From contig JANTQA010000016.1 in the NCBI GenBank assembly GCA_027625915.1, positions 3,911,001-3,975,000 on the forward strand: 64,000 nucleotides of DNA. Reading direction: 5' to 3'. The DNA is from Anaeramoeba flamelloides. Lineage: Eukaryota; Metamonada; Anaeramoebidae. The position numbers were made by a program, and so were the translations under genes. Below are positions 47,350 to 58,504 of the stretch, one piece after another. The notes beneath the pieces were generated by a model. The model was given only the letters and a program-made list of their open reading frames with translations, was not told where the DNA came from and made no database searches. Positions within the stretch are counted from its first letter, which is position 1. Each line of letters opens with the position of its first letter.

Positions 47350-47829
47350 TACTGTAGTCAAAATAAAGCGTGCAAAAAAATATAAAGCGTGCTTCAAAAT
47401 AAAAAGCGTGTTTTTTTGTTATAGAAAACCTATACATCAACCGATCAAAGAAACCAATAATAAACCTGAAAAAAATATGATATTGGTTTCTTAAAGTCCT
47501 ATTATTTAAAAAGAAATTCTAAAAATAAAGGATCAAATTGCAAAATTTATCTCAAAAAATAGAGTTAATTTTTAAGAAAATTTTAATCATAAAAAAAACA
47601 AAAAATTTCAAAACAATTGAGAATATTATGGAAAATTTTCAACTATTTGCATTAATAATTTAAATTTTACTGAAAATAACCAGTACTTTACTTTCAAAAT
47701 TGATTTGGGCTCAGGTATACTATTTGGTAGTAGATTGGATGTTGCCTTGGGTCAAGAATAAAAAAAAGCACGGATAATATTTTGAAACACCGATTATAGA
47801 CTTGTGTACGCATTATTTTGATCACTGTA
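47350..47829. mobile_element. TA-type MITE family F, complete copy inside K
   Basis: 480 bp bounded by TACTGTAGTCAAAATAAAGC and ATTATTTTGATCACTGTA, with TA at the borders. It matches both halves of the LINE-split copy at 30880-33108. The repeated word AAGCGTG near the left end occurs three times. No gene. Confidence 0.8.
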
Positions 47830-48096
47830 GTATAATTTTAGACTTCTACTTATTAGAGGCGTATCCCTTAATAATAACACCACTTCACTTTTTAAGCATA
47901 TTTCAATTTAAGTTACCAGAGTAGATTTGTGTGTCACCAATAATTAATCTTTTGTATATTGTTTGTAATATCTTAATTAACCTTTTATCGTTTCATCAAA
48001 TGTTGCAAAGAATTAATTTCCTTTTGTTATAAAAGAACAATAAAATTATCATAATTGATAAAAACACTTTACTATTTGTTTCAAAATTAATGGAAC

Positions 48097-48268
48097 CAAA
48101 TTTTCATTCAGCTTTCCAAATAGATTTTATAAAGACTGTAAAAATTTTCAAATTCTAAAACTCCTAAAACCAGCATTAAATAATTATTTTTCTCTTGAGA
48201 ATTGGGAACTTTGATGTTTTATATTAATTCTTGGGAGGTGTATTTTTTTTGGAAAATTTTGTTCATGT
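48097..48268. repeat. MITE family J, copy 3
   Basis: Left end AAATTTTCATTCAGCTTTCC; right end TTTTTTTGGAAAATTTTG is worn. The interior word AACTCCTAAAACCAGCATTA corresponds to copies 1 and 2. Confidence 0.5.
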
Positions 48269-48719
48269 ATTTTGCAATTGACAGTAAATGCTTTTTTCGA
48301 ACTTTTGTCCTTGAAAATCTTCAAGATTTTATTTTAAAATTGTCTCTTCATTGCTTTGGAAATGTAAATAACTCGATAAAAACTTTTTCAAGCCAAAAAA
48401 AGTTAATACAAAAGTGATTGAAAAAAGAGAACCTTTGAAATTTCAATGAATAATATTTGTTAACTTCAAATAACCTAAAAATCTTTTCCTGAAAGCAGAA
48501 AAGTCGAAAGTTATTTAAAATAACAGGTTTTTAAGAGTTTGGATTGTAAAAACTTTTAAATCGAACAGTTATTGAATTTTGATCTTGTCAATGACAGTAA
48601 AAATTTGAGAAAAATATTCAAAAAACAATACTATGAGTGAAAAAGGGTTTGTGTCTTTTCTCTTACGAAACGTTAAAATTTTACATTTTTTTATCTTTTT
48701 TTTCTTCTTATTTTTAAAT

Positions 48720-49080
48720 TAGTCTTAGCCAAAAATAACAACGTCAATTACAACAACAAAATCAAAAAAACAACAACAACAAATGATCGGACTTCCAAAC
48801 TCAATCCAAACAATACGAACTCTCCAGCCCCACGCTTTTAAAAGATCCCAACAATACCAATAATAGTATCAAACAATCGTAAAGGCGAGAGCGTCGAAAT
48901 AACAACAACAGTATCAGTCGTAAGAGTTTTAGTGACAACAAAACCAACATCAATAATAACAGGTCTAATAACCCCATTCAAATGAACCAAAAACATCAAG
49001 AACAACAACTTCAATAACTATCACAATAACAAAAACACCAGCAAAACCAACAAAACGAACAACTGAAAACAATTAATAAT
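48720..49080 (+). pseudogene. Asn/Gln-rich coding-like remnant
   Basis: CAA/AAC-rich sequence is typical of poly-Asn/Gln tracts in protist proteins. One frame reads SFSDNKTNINNNRSNNPIQM then NQKHQEQQLQ and QKHQQNQQNEQLKTINN, but stops interrupt it several times (some TAA where CAA would fit, plus TGA). It could be the decayed last exon of a gene that also used 45998-46102, or a microsatellite-like expansion. No domain is visible. Confidence 0.4.
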
Positions 49081-49315
49081 CCTAATTTCATTATAATTTT
49101 AAAAAGAGAAAATAATAAAAACTTGTGAAATAAACTGTTTTTATTAAAGCAATAATAACTTTCACTAAGAACTTCAGAGAGTAGCAACACCATAACAACA
49201 ACAGAAATTGAAATATGCGATAGTTTATTTAAAATTATATTGGTGCTCTTAAGTTCTAGATTCCCAAAAAATTTTAAATAAAAAAAATCAAAAACTTTAA
49301 TTTTGCTAATACTGA

Positions 49316-49560
49316 TAAACGCAAATAAATATCTGAAAATTTGTTACATATTTTTTCCATTTTTGAAATTTTTTTATACAAGCTTTGAAGAAAACATTCT
49401 AGTGATTTAAATGCTCGGAAAACTTTTTAAAATTGGTTTGATTTCAAAAGATTATTTCTCTTGAGTTGTTTTCAAAGTTAAGCTCCTAGATTACAAAAAT
49501 GGAAATTGATCTTAAAATTTTATTCAATAAATTTGAATTTATCAGTATCATCCATTAAAA
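49316..49560 (+). repeat. Repeat family P, copy 3
   Basis: The reverse complement of 14130-14365 (CAAGCTTTGAAGAAAACATT, TTATTTCTCTTGAGTTGTTT). The ends ATACTGATAAACG and ATTTATCAGTAT are inverted over about 11 bp. Confidence 0.6.
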
Positions 49561-50180
49561 TTTCAGAGAAAATAATATTATTAAAAAAACAAAAAAATTA
49601 AATTTGGAGAAATTTATTTAATTTTTTTTAATATATTATCTTTTGAGATATAAGACTAAACCCTTCCACTTTATATTTTCAGATTATATTTATATAATAC
49701 TTTGTAATTATTTGATTATAACCCGATCGGTAAATATTCCTCAAATCTAAATATTATAGAGATCTCAAAAAATAATTATAATAATAATTATTTTTTTTCA
49801 AAATTCTATTTTAGGAAAGAGAATTTCAGGTTTTATTTGTATTCCTTAGACAACTTTTTATTTAATAGTGTCAAACTTTTAAAAAGCAATTCTTTTTATT
49901 TGATAATATTCTTTTAATATTATTAAAAAATTTTATATTAATTAATTAAATTCATTTTTTTTTTTACCATATTTAAAATGTTTTAGTAACTTATTTACTA
50001 TTAATAAAAAAATAAACCACCCTTTATTTTTATCTTACAAAAGTACTATAATATTTTCAAGATAATTCTTCTAAAATTTCATAAATATAAATATATCCTA
50101 ATTTTAGAACCATTAAATTCCTATCAATTTAAACCCTTTTTTACAATAGTAATCAACTTCAACAAATTAATTTAACAAAA

Positions 50181-50757
50181 TAAACTCTTTTTCAAAAATT
50201 GTGACTCACCTGAAATAATAAATTGAAAAAAAAAAAATCACCCTTTAGTATTCAAGAACAATTAATAACTAAATATGATTTGTAATTAACCTTTTAAATC
50301 ATTCCAAATATATATATAAACCTGATATATTAAAAATTAAAAAAAAAAATAAAACCAAAAACGAAAAAAAATTGAGTGACAATTTTTGAAATGAGCCTTA
50401 CGACTTTTTTATTACTGAACTTTCACTGAAAAAAAGTTGAACAACAAGATTTTTTATGAATAATTAAATTCATTCTCAAAGATATTAAATAGTCTCAATT
50501 TTCTAAGTGATTATTGATCTTTTCGAAGATCACTTTTTTTTTTTTTCAAATGATCTTTTAAAAAAAAAAAAAGAAAAAGAAAAAGAAAAAGAAAAATAAA
50601 AATTTGAAAAAGCAAAACTCCAATTTGCAAAATTAGTTAAAAATATTTGATCCAAAAATTTGAAAATATTTTTTTTTAAAGAATACTGGAATACACCCTC
50701 AAAACTACTCCCATTAACATTCTAAAGCGAGTCAAAATTTTTGAAAAAGAGTTTATA
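50181..50757. mobile_element. TA-type MITE family E, complete reference copy
   Basis: 577 bp, ends TAAACTCTTTTTCAAAAATT and GTCAAAATTTTTGAAAAAGA then GTTTATA, giving a terminal inverted repeat of about 28 bp. Inside are the palindrome GATCTTTTCGAAGATC and a GAAAAA-repeat purine tract. No coding capacity. Confidence 0.8.
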
Positions 50758-50831
50758 TCAAAACAATAAAATCAAAAAAAACTATTTCTATTTCTTTTTC
50801 AATCTTTAAAATTAAAAAAAATTGCGAATTT

Positions 50832-50999
50832 AAAAAAATCCTTAAGGACCATTCGAATTTTATGCTCTATAGGGTTGAAATAAAATACTATAAACAGAAA
50901 AAAAAAGCTTTTAAAGACAATGAATTGAGGAAAAGTCAAAATATTACAATTTTTGGGATTTTTGGGATTTTTTAGATTTGTCTGGAAAATCATTTATTG
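50832..50999. repeat. Family L, half copy
   Basis: CCTTAAGGACCATTCGAATT and the following GGGTTGAAAT and AAAAGTCAAAATATT match the left arm of the 43899-44170 hairpin. The right arm is missing. It starts 74 bp after an E element. Confidence 0.55.
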
Positions 51000-51083
51000 A
51001 TACAAAGAATTATTGAATTTCCCATACAAAACAAGTCAAAACTAAAAAGCTATTTTTTTTTTATATTAATAAAATGCCACTCC

Positions 51084-51144
51084 ACTTTCTTTTCAAGTAT
51101 ATTTATACTCTCTCGCTACACTCTAATACACTTGAAAAGAAAGT
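51084..51144. repeat. Short perfect hairpin
   Basis: ACTTTCTTTTCAAGT (51084-51098) and ACTTGAAAAGAAAGT (51130-51144) form a perfect 15-bp stem with a 31-base loop that is less A+T-rich (CTCTCTCGCTACACTC). It may be the core of a small MITE or a structured transcript element. Confidence 0.5.
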
Positions 51145-52227
51145 AGGGTTACATTTTTCTCATGAAATTTTTTTCTTCAAAATTTGTTGAGAATAATTTG
51201 GGCTTGAGCATTCAAAAAAAAAAAATTGTAAAAAAACAAACAACAACCGACTTTTTAATCCAAACACAACTCAGAAGTGATTGGAAAAGGAAAGTTTTTG
51301 GGAATAAATAACAACCACATTAAGTAAATCAATACACTTAGCTTTTGAATACCCAACCAATCAAAATTAACCCAAAAAAATTCAGCATCAAATAAGTCAA
51401 TTTAGATACACTAAAGAAGAAAGCAAGGAATTCTTTAGTTTTTTAAGAATACTATCAAGATTTGTGTAGAGAAAATAACAAAGATGTTAAATTCAACCTA
51501 AAAATCGAGTTGTTGAACTCAAAATTTCCAAAAAAACCCTAAAATTTTCAAGTTAGAAATATCCCAAAGATCAAGTTTCTTAAAAGTCTATAAATATGTT
51601 ACTAGGTGGAAAAATAGTATTCACTAAACATAAAATTCGAATAATCCAAAAATTCATAATAATTATTCTTTTCAAAGTACAAGATTAATTTAGTATTTTT
51701 TTTTCATTCCTAATCATTTTGAGTAAAATGTGTAATTATTTGGAATAGTGAGATTCTATTTAATACGAATAAATATGAAATCATGATACTGGCCTTCACA
51801 CCAGTGTTCAAAATAAATATTAATTTCAAACTATGTAACTTTTCAAGTAATTTTAAACATATTTTCGTATTAGAAAAATAATAATTTGATCATACCAAGA
51901 TCTTCAAAGAAATAATAAATTCTGAAAAATAAACTCAAAGAAGCAAATAAAACCATTAATCAGATCAAAAGATATTTTTCTCTTATGATTTTATACCTGG
52001 TTGGTGGGTTGAACATTTACATCAACAATACTTTATATTTTTGGAATAATCCTTAAATCCCTACTTATTATTATTATATTAGATTTAACTAACAAAACAA
52101 ATATCCAGGGTAATAGAAATCATCAAGTGTATTCTATATTTTTAATTCTCTTTTGTTAAAACAATATTTTGACATAATCATTTTTTAAAAAATAGCAGGT
52201 TAAATTTAAAATATTCAACAAAAAGGT
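51145..52227. other. Non-coding stretch, nothing clear
   Basis: No gene, tRNA or well-formed repeat recognised. Confidence 0.4.
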
Positions 52228-52420
52228 TTAAGGGGCTAGTCTCTATTTTTTTTTTTTTTTTTTTTTTTAATTTGACCAATTTCTAAATAAGGATTCCTTA
52301 TCTAGAAATATATTTAATATTGAAAATAAACAGGGTTTTCAAATCTAAGTAATTGTCAATAATTTTTCCAATCTCTATAAAATTTGAATTAGAAAAATTT
52401 AATTGAGATTAGTCCCTTAA
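52228..52420. repeat. MITE family Q, complete reference copy
   Basis: 193 bp from TTAAGGGGCTAGTCTCTATT to ATTGAGATTAGTCCCTTAA, with TTAA at both borders and a poly-T run after the left end. The core TTCTAAATAAGGATTCCTTA is nearly identical to copies near 12.8 and 13.3 kb. Confidence 0.8.
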
Positions 52421-53739
52421 TCCTAAATGAACGATCTTAAGATTGTTTACAATTTTTTATTTTTTTTTATTGATCAAAGTAAACATTTGGTTCCTTTTTA
52501 ATTTTAGAATCAGACTAATTAAAATAAGAGTCTTATACCATGAAGTCAATGATTTTACTATTTTTTTTTTTTATTTTACAATTGAATCTGGAAACTGCAT
52601 TATTTATTTAATTGTGGGTATGTTTGATTTTGGTTCTTTAAAGTGCTTGGTTTTAAAAAACAATATCTTTGATTTTTCTCAACATAAAATAAAATGCCAC
52701 AATAGAATGTGGAGATAAGAATAAAAGTTAAATCATGTAACATTCACCAAAGTAGATAAAACAAATCAACTTAAAATTGTATTATGTCATCTTAAAAGTA
52801 CTTTTGAAATTCAAATTAATAAATTGTAATTTTAACAAGTACTTTAAATTCTAAAAAGCAACTAAATACATCCAAAGTGAAAAAATGTTTGTTTTTTTAT
52901 CTTCTTTCAAATATTAAAAAGTGAAAAATTTGACTTTAGGGTGGTTACTTTCTTAACACTAAAAATTCAAAAAAATCAGAATAAAATCTTCAATAACAAC
53001 AAAAATAATGAAAGTAAAAAAATCCAAAATACTAATAATCAATACAAAACTTTGAAATTTTGTTTTCTTGTTATTTATTTCTTTTTACGACTTGTACTTA
53101 TAGAAACGGATCCATTTTCTGATTTTTTTAACCCTTTTTATGAATCTTTTAAGAATAATAAATTCAGTAGAAAAGTAAAATACTTTATATTTCCCGATAT
53201 TTTTTCAAATAAGTATTTTTTTTTTTAAAGGAAATCAAAATAGCCAATCAATCATTCAGGAAAAAAATTCCATTATAATTTGAAGAGAAAACATAAATAA
53301 AAATGGAAAATAAAATTTATAAATAGATTTAATACATTTACTTCAAGGAATAATTCCTTATATTTATTTCAAATTATATCTTAAAATATAATTTAAATCT
53401 TCCTTGATTATCAAAATCCAATAATTAATTTTTGAGATCTCAAAAATATTCAATTCTTTCAATAAATTTTTAATCAAAGATCATTAACATTAAAAATTCA
53501 TTTCAAATGAAAGTATTTAAAAAACACTTATTGTGTTGAATATTACATTATGTTTTCAATCATTTATTGTTACTTTTGTAAATTGAACTTGTTTTTCATT
53601 TTCTGCAAGATTACAATTAAAAATTAAGTTTTATTTTTTTTATCCTGCCCCCCCCCCCAAGGTTATAAACCTTATAGTTTTTATATCGATTATTATTTAG
53701 AAAATCTTGAAATACAAAAAAAATTGAAATAGTTACCTT
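52421..53739. other. Non-coding stretch with weak open frames
   Basis: Plus-strand frames at 52443-52718 and 52941-53228 are Phe/Ile/Asn-rich. The second contains FLRLVLIETDPFSDFFNPFY, which looks more protein-like than its surroundings, but I recognise no family and no splice context. A C run (about 53647-53657) is unusual here. Confidence 0.35.
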
Positions 53740-54005
53740 TTAAGGTTCCACGTATTAACCAAGAAATAATGCTTGACTGTTATTTTGGTTTCTATTTTTA
53801 GATTTTGAAAAGTAAAAAAAAAAAAAAAATTTCCAAAATGAAAATTTATAATTGCAATAATTTTGTAAAAATATATATTAATTTATTGTTCAATAATATT
53901 AATAATAAATTTTTTGGATCCATTTGGACCATCTGTACTAATATCATTTACTCCACTGACAACACACTTTTATAATAAATAAATCCATGGTGACACTACT
54001 CTTAT
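53740..54005 (+). repeat. MITE family K, right-end copy
   Basis: The order TTATTTTGGTTTCTATTTTT, AGATTTTGAAAAG, TTTATTGTTCAATAA, ACTAATATCATTTAC, CATGGTGACACT parallels 18121-18350 in the complete K element, same orientation. The left half is absent and the terminal CCCTTAA is degraded. Confidence 0.6.
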
Positions 54006-54129
54006 AATTTATAGATTCTTTCAAAATAAAAACACCTAATATTAGTAAAAATAACCAAAATTTTCAAGGATATTCTATAGAAAAAAACATTTTGATTAAA
54101 AAAAAGATCATATTTTTTTTTATTTATTT

Positions 54130-55025
54130 TATATTGTTATTCAAATTTGTTTTATAATCCCACTTATTTATCCCAAATTCCTAAAAATGTATTTAATTTT
54201 TTTTTTTTAAAGATTTAAACATATCTTTAGTATCTACCGAAACTCATAAATATAGAATCTTGTTTAATAAAGATATTTGAAAAAATTATTTGTTTATTTT
54301 TTTTATTGTAATTTACAAGAGGAGTTTAGAATTCCTCTTGTTTACTGTTAGGTTTCCCAGAATTCAAAAAATGGAGTAAAATCTTTGATTTAACTCAATT
54401 CTTTTAAATTCTGGAAAACTTAGGTACTTTCATTAGGTTTTTTTAAATTTTTGTTTTAATTAGTGAAGTGTTCTAGGTTTTTTTTACTTTGTAAATAAAC
54501 CGAAAATTTATTAAAATGTTCAGTTTATTTCTAAAGTAAAAAAAACCTAACGAAAATCAATAGATTTTACAAAGAAAATTTCTTAAAAACCTCAAGAAAA
54601 GCACCTTAAGGTTTTTTTTTTGATTTTAGAAGAATTGGTTAAAATCCTTGGGTTTTCTCTTAACTTTTGAATTTTGGAAAACTGCCATTATTTTTTTTTA
54701 AAATTTTTGAAATAAATAGAAAATTTATAAAATTTTCATTTTATTTCTCAAATTTTAAAAAACCCTAGGCACTTGACAGGATTCCACAGCACTGGTAACA
54801 CTTGTCCTATTTCCGAAACTTTAATTTAGAAAATTTTTAAAAGATTCAAAAAATGGTTATATTATCTACTAGAGCTAATAAATATATTGAATCTTCTTTA
54901 TTAATAATATCTAAATATTATTATTTTACATAAAAAATCAAAAAATTAATATAATTTTAATTCAGAAATCCAGATGTGAGGATTATTTACATTACCGGGC
55001 ACTTCCATAGAAAAAGTCAAAAAAG
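54130..55025 (-). mobile_element. LINE 3'-end copy with palindromic modules
   Basis: Minus-strand LINE end: flank AGAATTCCTCTTGTTTACTG, palindromic modules (54350-54770; TTCCCAGAATTCAAAAAATG with its partner TTCTTTTAAATTCTGGAAAA), spacer CTAGGCACTTGACAGG, then body sequence (54830-55025: CTACTAGAGCTAATAAA, AATTCAGAAATCCAGATGTG, CACTTCCATAGAAAAAGTC) matching 31277-31435 of the intact LINE 3' part. A second LINE-end word pair (CCCACTTATTTATCCCAAATT) at 54160-54200 suggests an additional fragment. Confidence 0.65.
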
Positions 55026-55200
55026 TTCATATTTTTTAACATATATTTTCAAATTTTCATTTAATATAGAAGGTTGGAACAAAAAATGAGAAAAAAAAAA
55101 AAAAATCCAATAATGTTTAATGATTTGATTATTTCGTGATCGAAATGCTAAAAAATATTTTGTTTTCAAAATGAAACATATTTATCTACATTTAAAAATG

Positions 55201-56244
55201 TTAAAAATTAATTTTAGCACCAAATTCCTTTCTTAATTGATCCAATAAATAATAAGCCACTTTGTATTTTTGTTTATAATATTTGGGATAATCATTATTA
55301 AGATTTGAAAGAAAGAACATCATTTGTCCCCAACAGCCCCACAAAAGCGTGGCCAAAAGCATGAACAACCTTGAAGCATAAACGGCAAAATTTATCCGAT
55401 CTAATGAAGACTCTTTTTCCAACAAATAAAATTGTAAAAAAGTTGTGATCTCTTTGTTTGTGGGCAACAATTCAATTATTGTATCTTTACTGCAATACTG
55501 TACTAAATGATTCCCGAGGTCAAACCAGGGATTATTAATGGCACAAAATTCAAAATCGATGAATTTAACTTCTTTAGTTTTTGGGTTTATAATAATATTT
55601 GAATAATTCAAATCGTTATGACAAATACACAAATCCGATTGGATCGTTTTTTTCACTAATTGTTTCAAATTTAAAACCAGTTTTTCAATTTTTTGAAAAT
55701 GCAAAATTTCGCTTTCTTCAACAAGGTGTGTTTTGATTACAGTGGTGTATTCTTTAAATAAATGCCAACACGTGATTTTAAATTTTTTGTTCATTTCAAA
55801 TGATAAGGTATGTAGCTGCACAAACTTGGATGCAATTTTTTTTTGAAACATTGCCGATCTCATCTCTTCTAATTTGATTTTCCTTCCTTTGTAGTATTCT
55901 AAAATCGAACCGTTTAAAGTCCTTGCGTATAAGATAGGAGCTAGACCCATCTTTGACAACAGATCCAACATCAAAAATTCAATTTCAATGTTCTTAAACT
56001 GGTCAAATTCTTTGTTTGTCTCAAAACCAGAGAGACGCAAAGTTACACTTTTGGTTTCACAACTTATTTTGTATGCTGTGTTTGCAATCCCACCACACAA
56101 CTTTTCAATTGACAACGAAGTTATTTCTGTACACTTCCAATTTGGAACATTTAGGTTGTTGACAAAATTTATTAAATGACGAGGATCTTGTACATTGAGA
56201 AGGATTTTATGATAAGGGTATTTAATAATGCTTGACAATTCCAT
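55201..56244 (-). CDS. Choline/ethanolamine kinase
   Basis: The 347-residue intact protein belongs to the choline/ethanolamine kinase branch of the APH-like kinase fold. It would phosphorylate choline or ethanolamine with ATP, the first step of the CDP (Kennedy) route to phosphatidylcholine or phosphatidylethanolamine. Signatures seen: LCGGIANTAYKIS (nucleotide-loop region, about residues 48-60), VTLRLSG (strand with the family's conserved Arg), LYARTLNGSILEYYKGRKI, the Brenner motif ICHNDLNYSNIIIN with catalytic Asp, and the choline-kinase motif FIDFEFCAINNPWFDLGNHL with the metal-binding Asp. Length is normal for the family. No intron, signal or membrane segment. It ends with TAA. Choline versus ethanolamine preference cannot be told. 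Confidence 0.92.
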   Translation of the reverse strand: MELSSIIKYPYHKILLNVQDPRHLINFVNNLNVPNWKCTEITSLSIEKLCGGIANTAYKISCETKSVTLRLSGFETNKEFDQFKNIEIEFLMLDLLSKMGLAPILYARTLNGSILEYYKGRKIKLEEMRSAMFQKKIASKFVQLHTLSFEMNKKFKITCWHLFKEYTTVIKTHLVEESEILHFQKIEKLVLNLKQLVKKTIQSDLCICHNDLNYSNIIINPKTKEVKFIDFEFCAINNPWFDLGNHLVQYCSKDTIIELLPTNKEITTFLQFYLLEKESSLDRINFAVYASRLFMLLATLLWGCWGQMMFFLSNLNNDYPKYYKQKYKVAYYLLDQLRKEFGAKINF

Positions 56245-57219
56245 TTATTTTCAATTTCAGAATGTACGTTGTGTGGTAAAGGCTTTTAATTTAATCTATA
56301 TTTAGGAATTTTATGTAAAGAAAAAGGGGAAAAAATGTTTATTTTTGCCATTTTCAAGTGGATTTTTTGGTTGGTAAATAATAAAGTTTGAAGGGGTTAT
56401 TTCAGAATAGCCACCTTGAAGATAAATTTTTTTTTTTATAATTCACCAAATTATTAATAGAATCAGAAATGAAAATTAAGGAGGAGGATCAAACTGAATT
56501 ATCAAGTCGATCGATAAACACCACCTTTTTGAATAAGTTTCATCTATTTAAATCTCTAAAAGATCTTTTTAAGGGCCAAGTCATTACGATGAACTTTTTT
56601 TTTCTGAAAATGGATTAAAAACTTGTTAGTAATTTTCATGAGTTCCTAATAATACTAATTAAAAACCAACCAACCGAAATGTGATCTACGATCGATTTCC
56701 AAAATCAACAACCAAAGACGAGGACATTTTTTGAAAAAAGTGCCAAAGAGCGACACACAATTTCCAATTCGAATGGTTAGAATATAAAATGTTGAAAAGG
56801 GCTATGCCAGTCTTGAAGTGTCGCTCTTTTGCGTGTTTTTGAGAACTGGGTGATTTTTTTTTGGTTTTTTTTTATAATTCAAATGAGTTATTTTTATCGA
56901 AAGAATATTACATAATCCTTATACGGTTAAATTTAGAGGGTTACTAAATAACTTCAAATCAGATTAAATTGAATTAAATTAATTGCACACTTCAAGAAAG
57001 TAATTTGTTTTAAATTATTGAAATTTAGCCATTTGGAAATATGAAATGAAAAAAGATGAATTTTTTTTTTAAATTTTGATTTTTTGGAATTGAGAACTCT
57101 TTTAAACTTATTTTTATTTGTTAAATTTTTTTTAAAGAAGATCCTCTCAAATTTTTTTTTTTTATTAGAATTTTTTCATTAAAAGAGGGGCGATTTCACA
57201 ATACCCTTTTTGATCACAG
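56245..57219. promoter_or_regulatory. Region upstream of choline kinase with short frames and an inverted repeat
   Basis: The stretch is less A+T-rich than most intergenic DNA. A plus frame at 56469-56618 encodes 49 residues (MKIKEEDQTELSSRSINTTF...). A minus frame at 56690-56727 encodes MSSSLVVDFGNRS and is followed by a GT donor-like site, reminiscent of the start of actin/Hsp70-fold proteins, but I find no continuation. AAAGAGCGACAC (56745-56756) and GTGTCGCTCTTT (56818-56829) are a perfect 12-bp inverted repeat 61 bases apart. Any promoter of the minus-strand choline kinase should lie in the first part. Confidence 0.35.
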
Positions 57220-57269
57220 GAAACAGAATTATTACAGCATTATCAACCAGAAGTTAATCTTGATACAAG
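57220..57269 (+). CDS. Candidate short exon, product not recognised
   Basis: A 50-base segment between CACAG and GTAATTAC is open in one frame: ETELLQHYQPEVNLDT. It is protein-like and has good splice signals, but no neighbour exon is proven on this strand. Confidence 0.35.
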
Positions 57270-57739
57270 GTAATTACAATAACAAGAAGTAACTAAATTG
57301 TCACTACAATTTATCTTCTCTAATGATTGTACAACAAATTAGAATTAAACCTTTGATTATTTTACATCTTCTCTACTTTTTAATTTGAAACCAAAATATT
57401 CTTGTTTAAAAAAAAAAAAAACTAAAAAAAAATTTGATATATGAAAATTTTTATTTTATCAAAAAATTGGTTCAAAAATGAAATATTTGAAATAAATTCC
57501 ATTTTAATCAAGGCTAAACAGCCAAAAATGAAAAATTAACTTTATTTTTAAGAATCAACCAAACTACGATTGTTTTGAAATGTAGAGAAATCATAAAATT
57601 CTGATAAAGGTTGAGATCCAAAAAAGAAATATTAGAACAGACCATAAATTTCCAAAAAAAATAAAATGTTAAAAAAAATTTTTGGCCTCTTTCATTAGAA
57701 CAACTAGTGCAAAAATTTCTCAATTTCGGTAGGAAATCA

Positions 57740-58080
57740 AAATTGTTGACAATAAGATTTTTTAATTGTAAATGTATGAATTTTCAAAGAAAAAACAAAG
57801 CCTCAATTTTCTTAATGTTAATTTGGAGTTTCAAAGGATCTATTTTTTTTTTTTTTCAAATTTACTTTTTTATAAAAAAATAAAAAGAAAGAAAAGAAAA
57901 AACAAAAAAAAAAGCAAAAAGTAAAATACAAAAAAAAAGAATTAAAATTAGAAAAAACCATCAGATTTAAAAATTGAAAATTTATTTTGAGAAGAATAAT
58001 GAATTAAACTCATGGAATATGTTCTATTTCTTCAATAAAACTGGGCCACTTTGACTGAAAAAGAGTTTATATTTATTTCT
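57740..58080 (+). mobile_element. TA-type MITE family E, right-part copy
   Basis: GTTGACAATAAGATTTTTTA, CTCAATTTTC, a poly-T then purine tract, and the end AAACTGGGCCACTTTGACTG then AAAAAGAGTTTATA follow the E order. The left end was not found. Divergence is higher than in the other copies. An (AT)n run follows at 58124-58155. Confidence 0.55.
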
Positions 58081-58115
58081 TTACAAAATAAAATTATAAT
58101 AAATAAAATTATCAA

Positions 58116-58154
<39 letters not shown>

Positions 58155-58160
58155 CTAAAT

Positions 58161-58424
58161 TTAATCAGAATCCACTTCGTCAAGAAGTAAATTATCAATA
58201 AATTTCACACTTGGGCGTTTTCGCATTGTCCACAATTGTACGATTAAAGGTGGTAATTCTGGCACATAATAGAAAAAAAAGATATAAATTGTATAATTAA
58301 AATATTTTCCAGTAATTGGACGATATAGAAACATTGCAAATCTAAGAATAAAGCATATGAAATAGAGAATAAATATAAAAGAAATGCTAAATAGATTTGT
58401 TGTTCGTGTTTGAAAAATTGATTC
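58161..58424 (-). CDS. Last exon of a membrane protein, possibly THH1/TOM1-like
   Basis: An 88-codon segment reads from an AG acceptor (AATAG) to TAA. It encodes hydrophobic segments (LFSISFIFILYFICFILRFA; NYTIYIFFFYY) followed by VPELPPLIVQLWTMRKRPS and an acidic tail DEVDSD. A final membrane helix followed by E-L/I-P and an R-K-R-P-like basic end is seen in THH1/TOM1/TOM3-type and related seven-helix proteins, so this is a tentative family call. Upstream exons should lie to the right on the minus strand, beyond the D element at 58505-59049, which would sit in the intron, but I could not identify them. Confidence 0.65.
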   Translation of the reverse strand, partial: ESIFQTRTTNLFSISFIFILYFICFILRFAMFLYRPITGKYFNYTIYIFFFYYVPELPPLIVQLWTMRKRPSVKFIDNLLLDEVDSD

Positions 58425-58504
58425 CTATTTACAATTTATAATGGTAAACACATAAAGAAAGAGGAAAGAAAACAATAAATAAATAAAAATAAAGATTTTA
58501 AATA

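Larger units (their letters stand above)
46400..47880. repeat. MITE/foldback family K, copy 2 with nested N and F
   Basis: The K interior (CACCATAGATTTCTCT, TTATGTTGTAATTTATG, CTACATTTCCCACAAATTT) is in the same order as the opposite strand of 17594-18361. The outer end near 47850-47880 reads GAGGCGTATCCCTTAATAA. Hairpin N (about 46430-46640) interrupts the left end, and F (47350-47829) interrupts the right arm. Confidence 0.6.
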
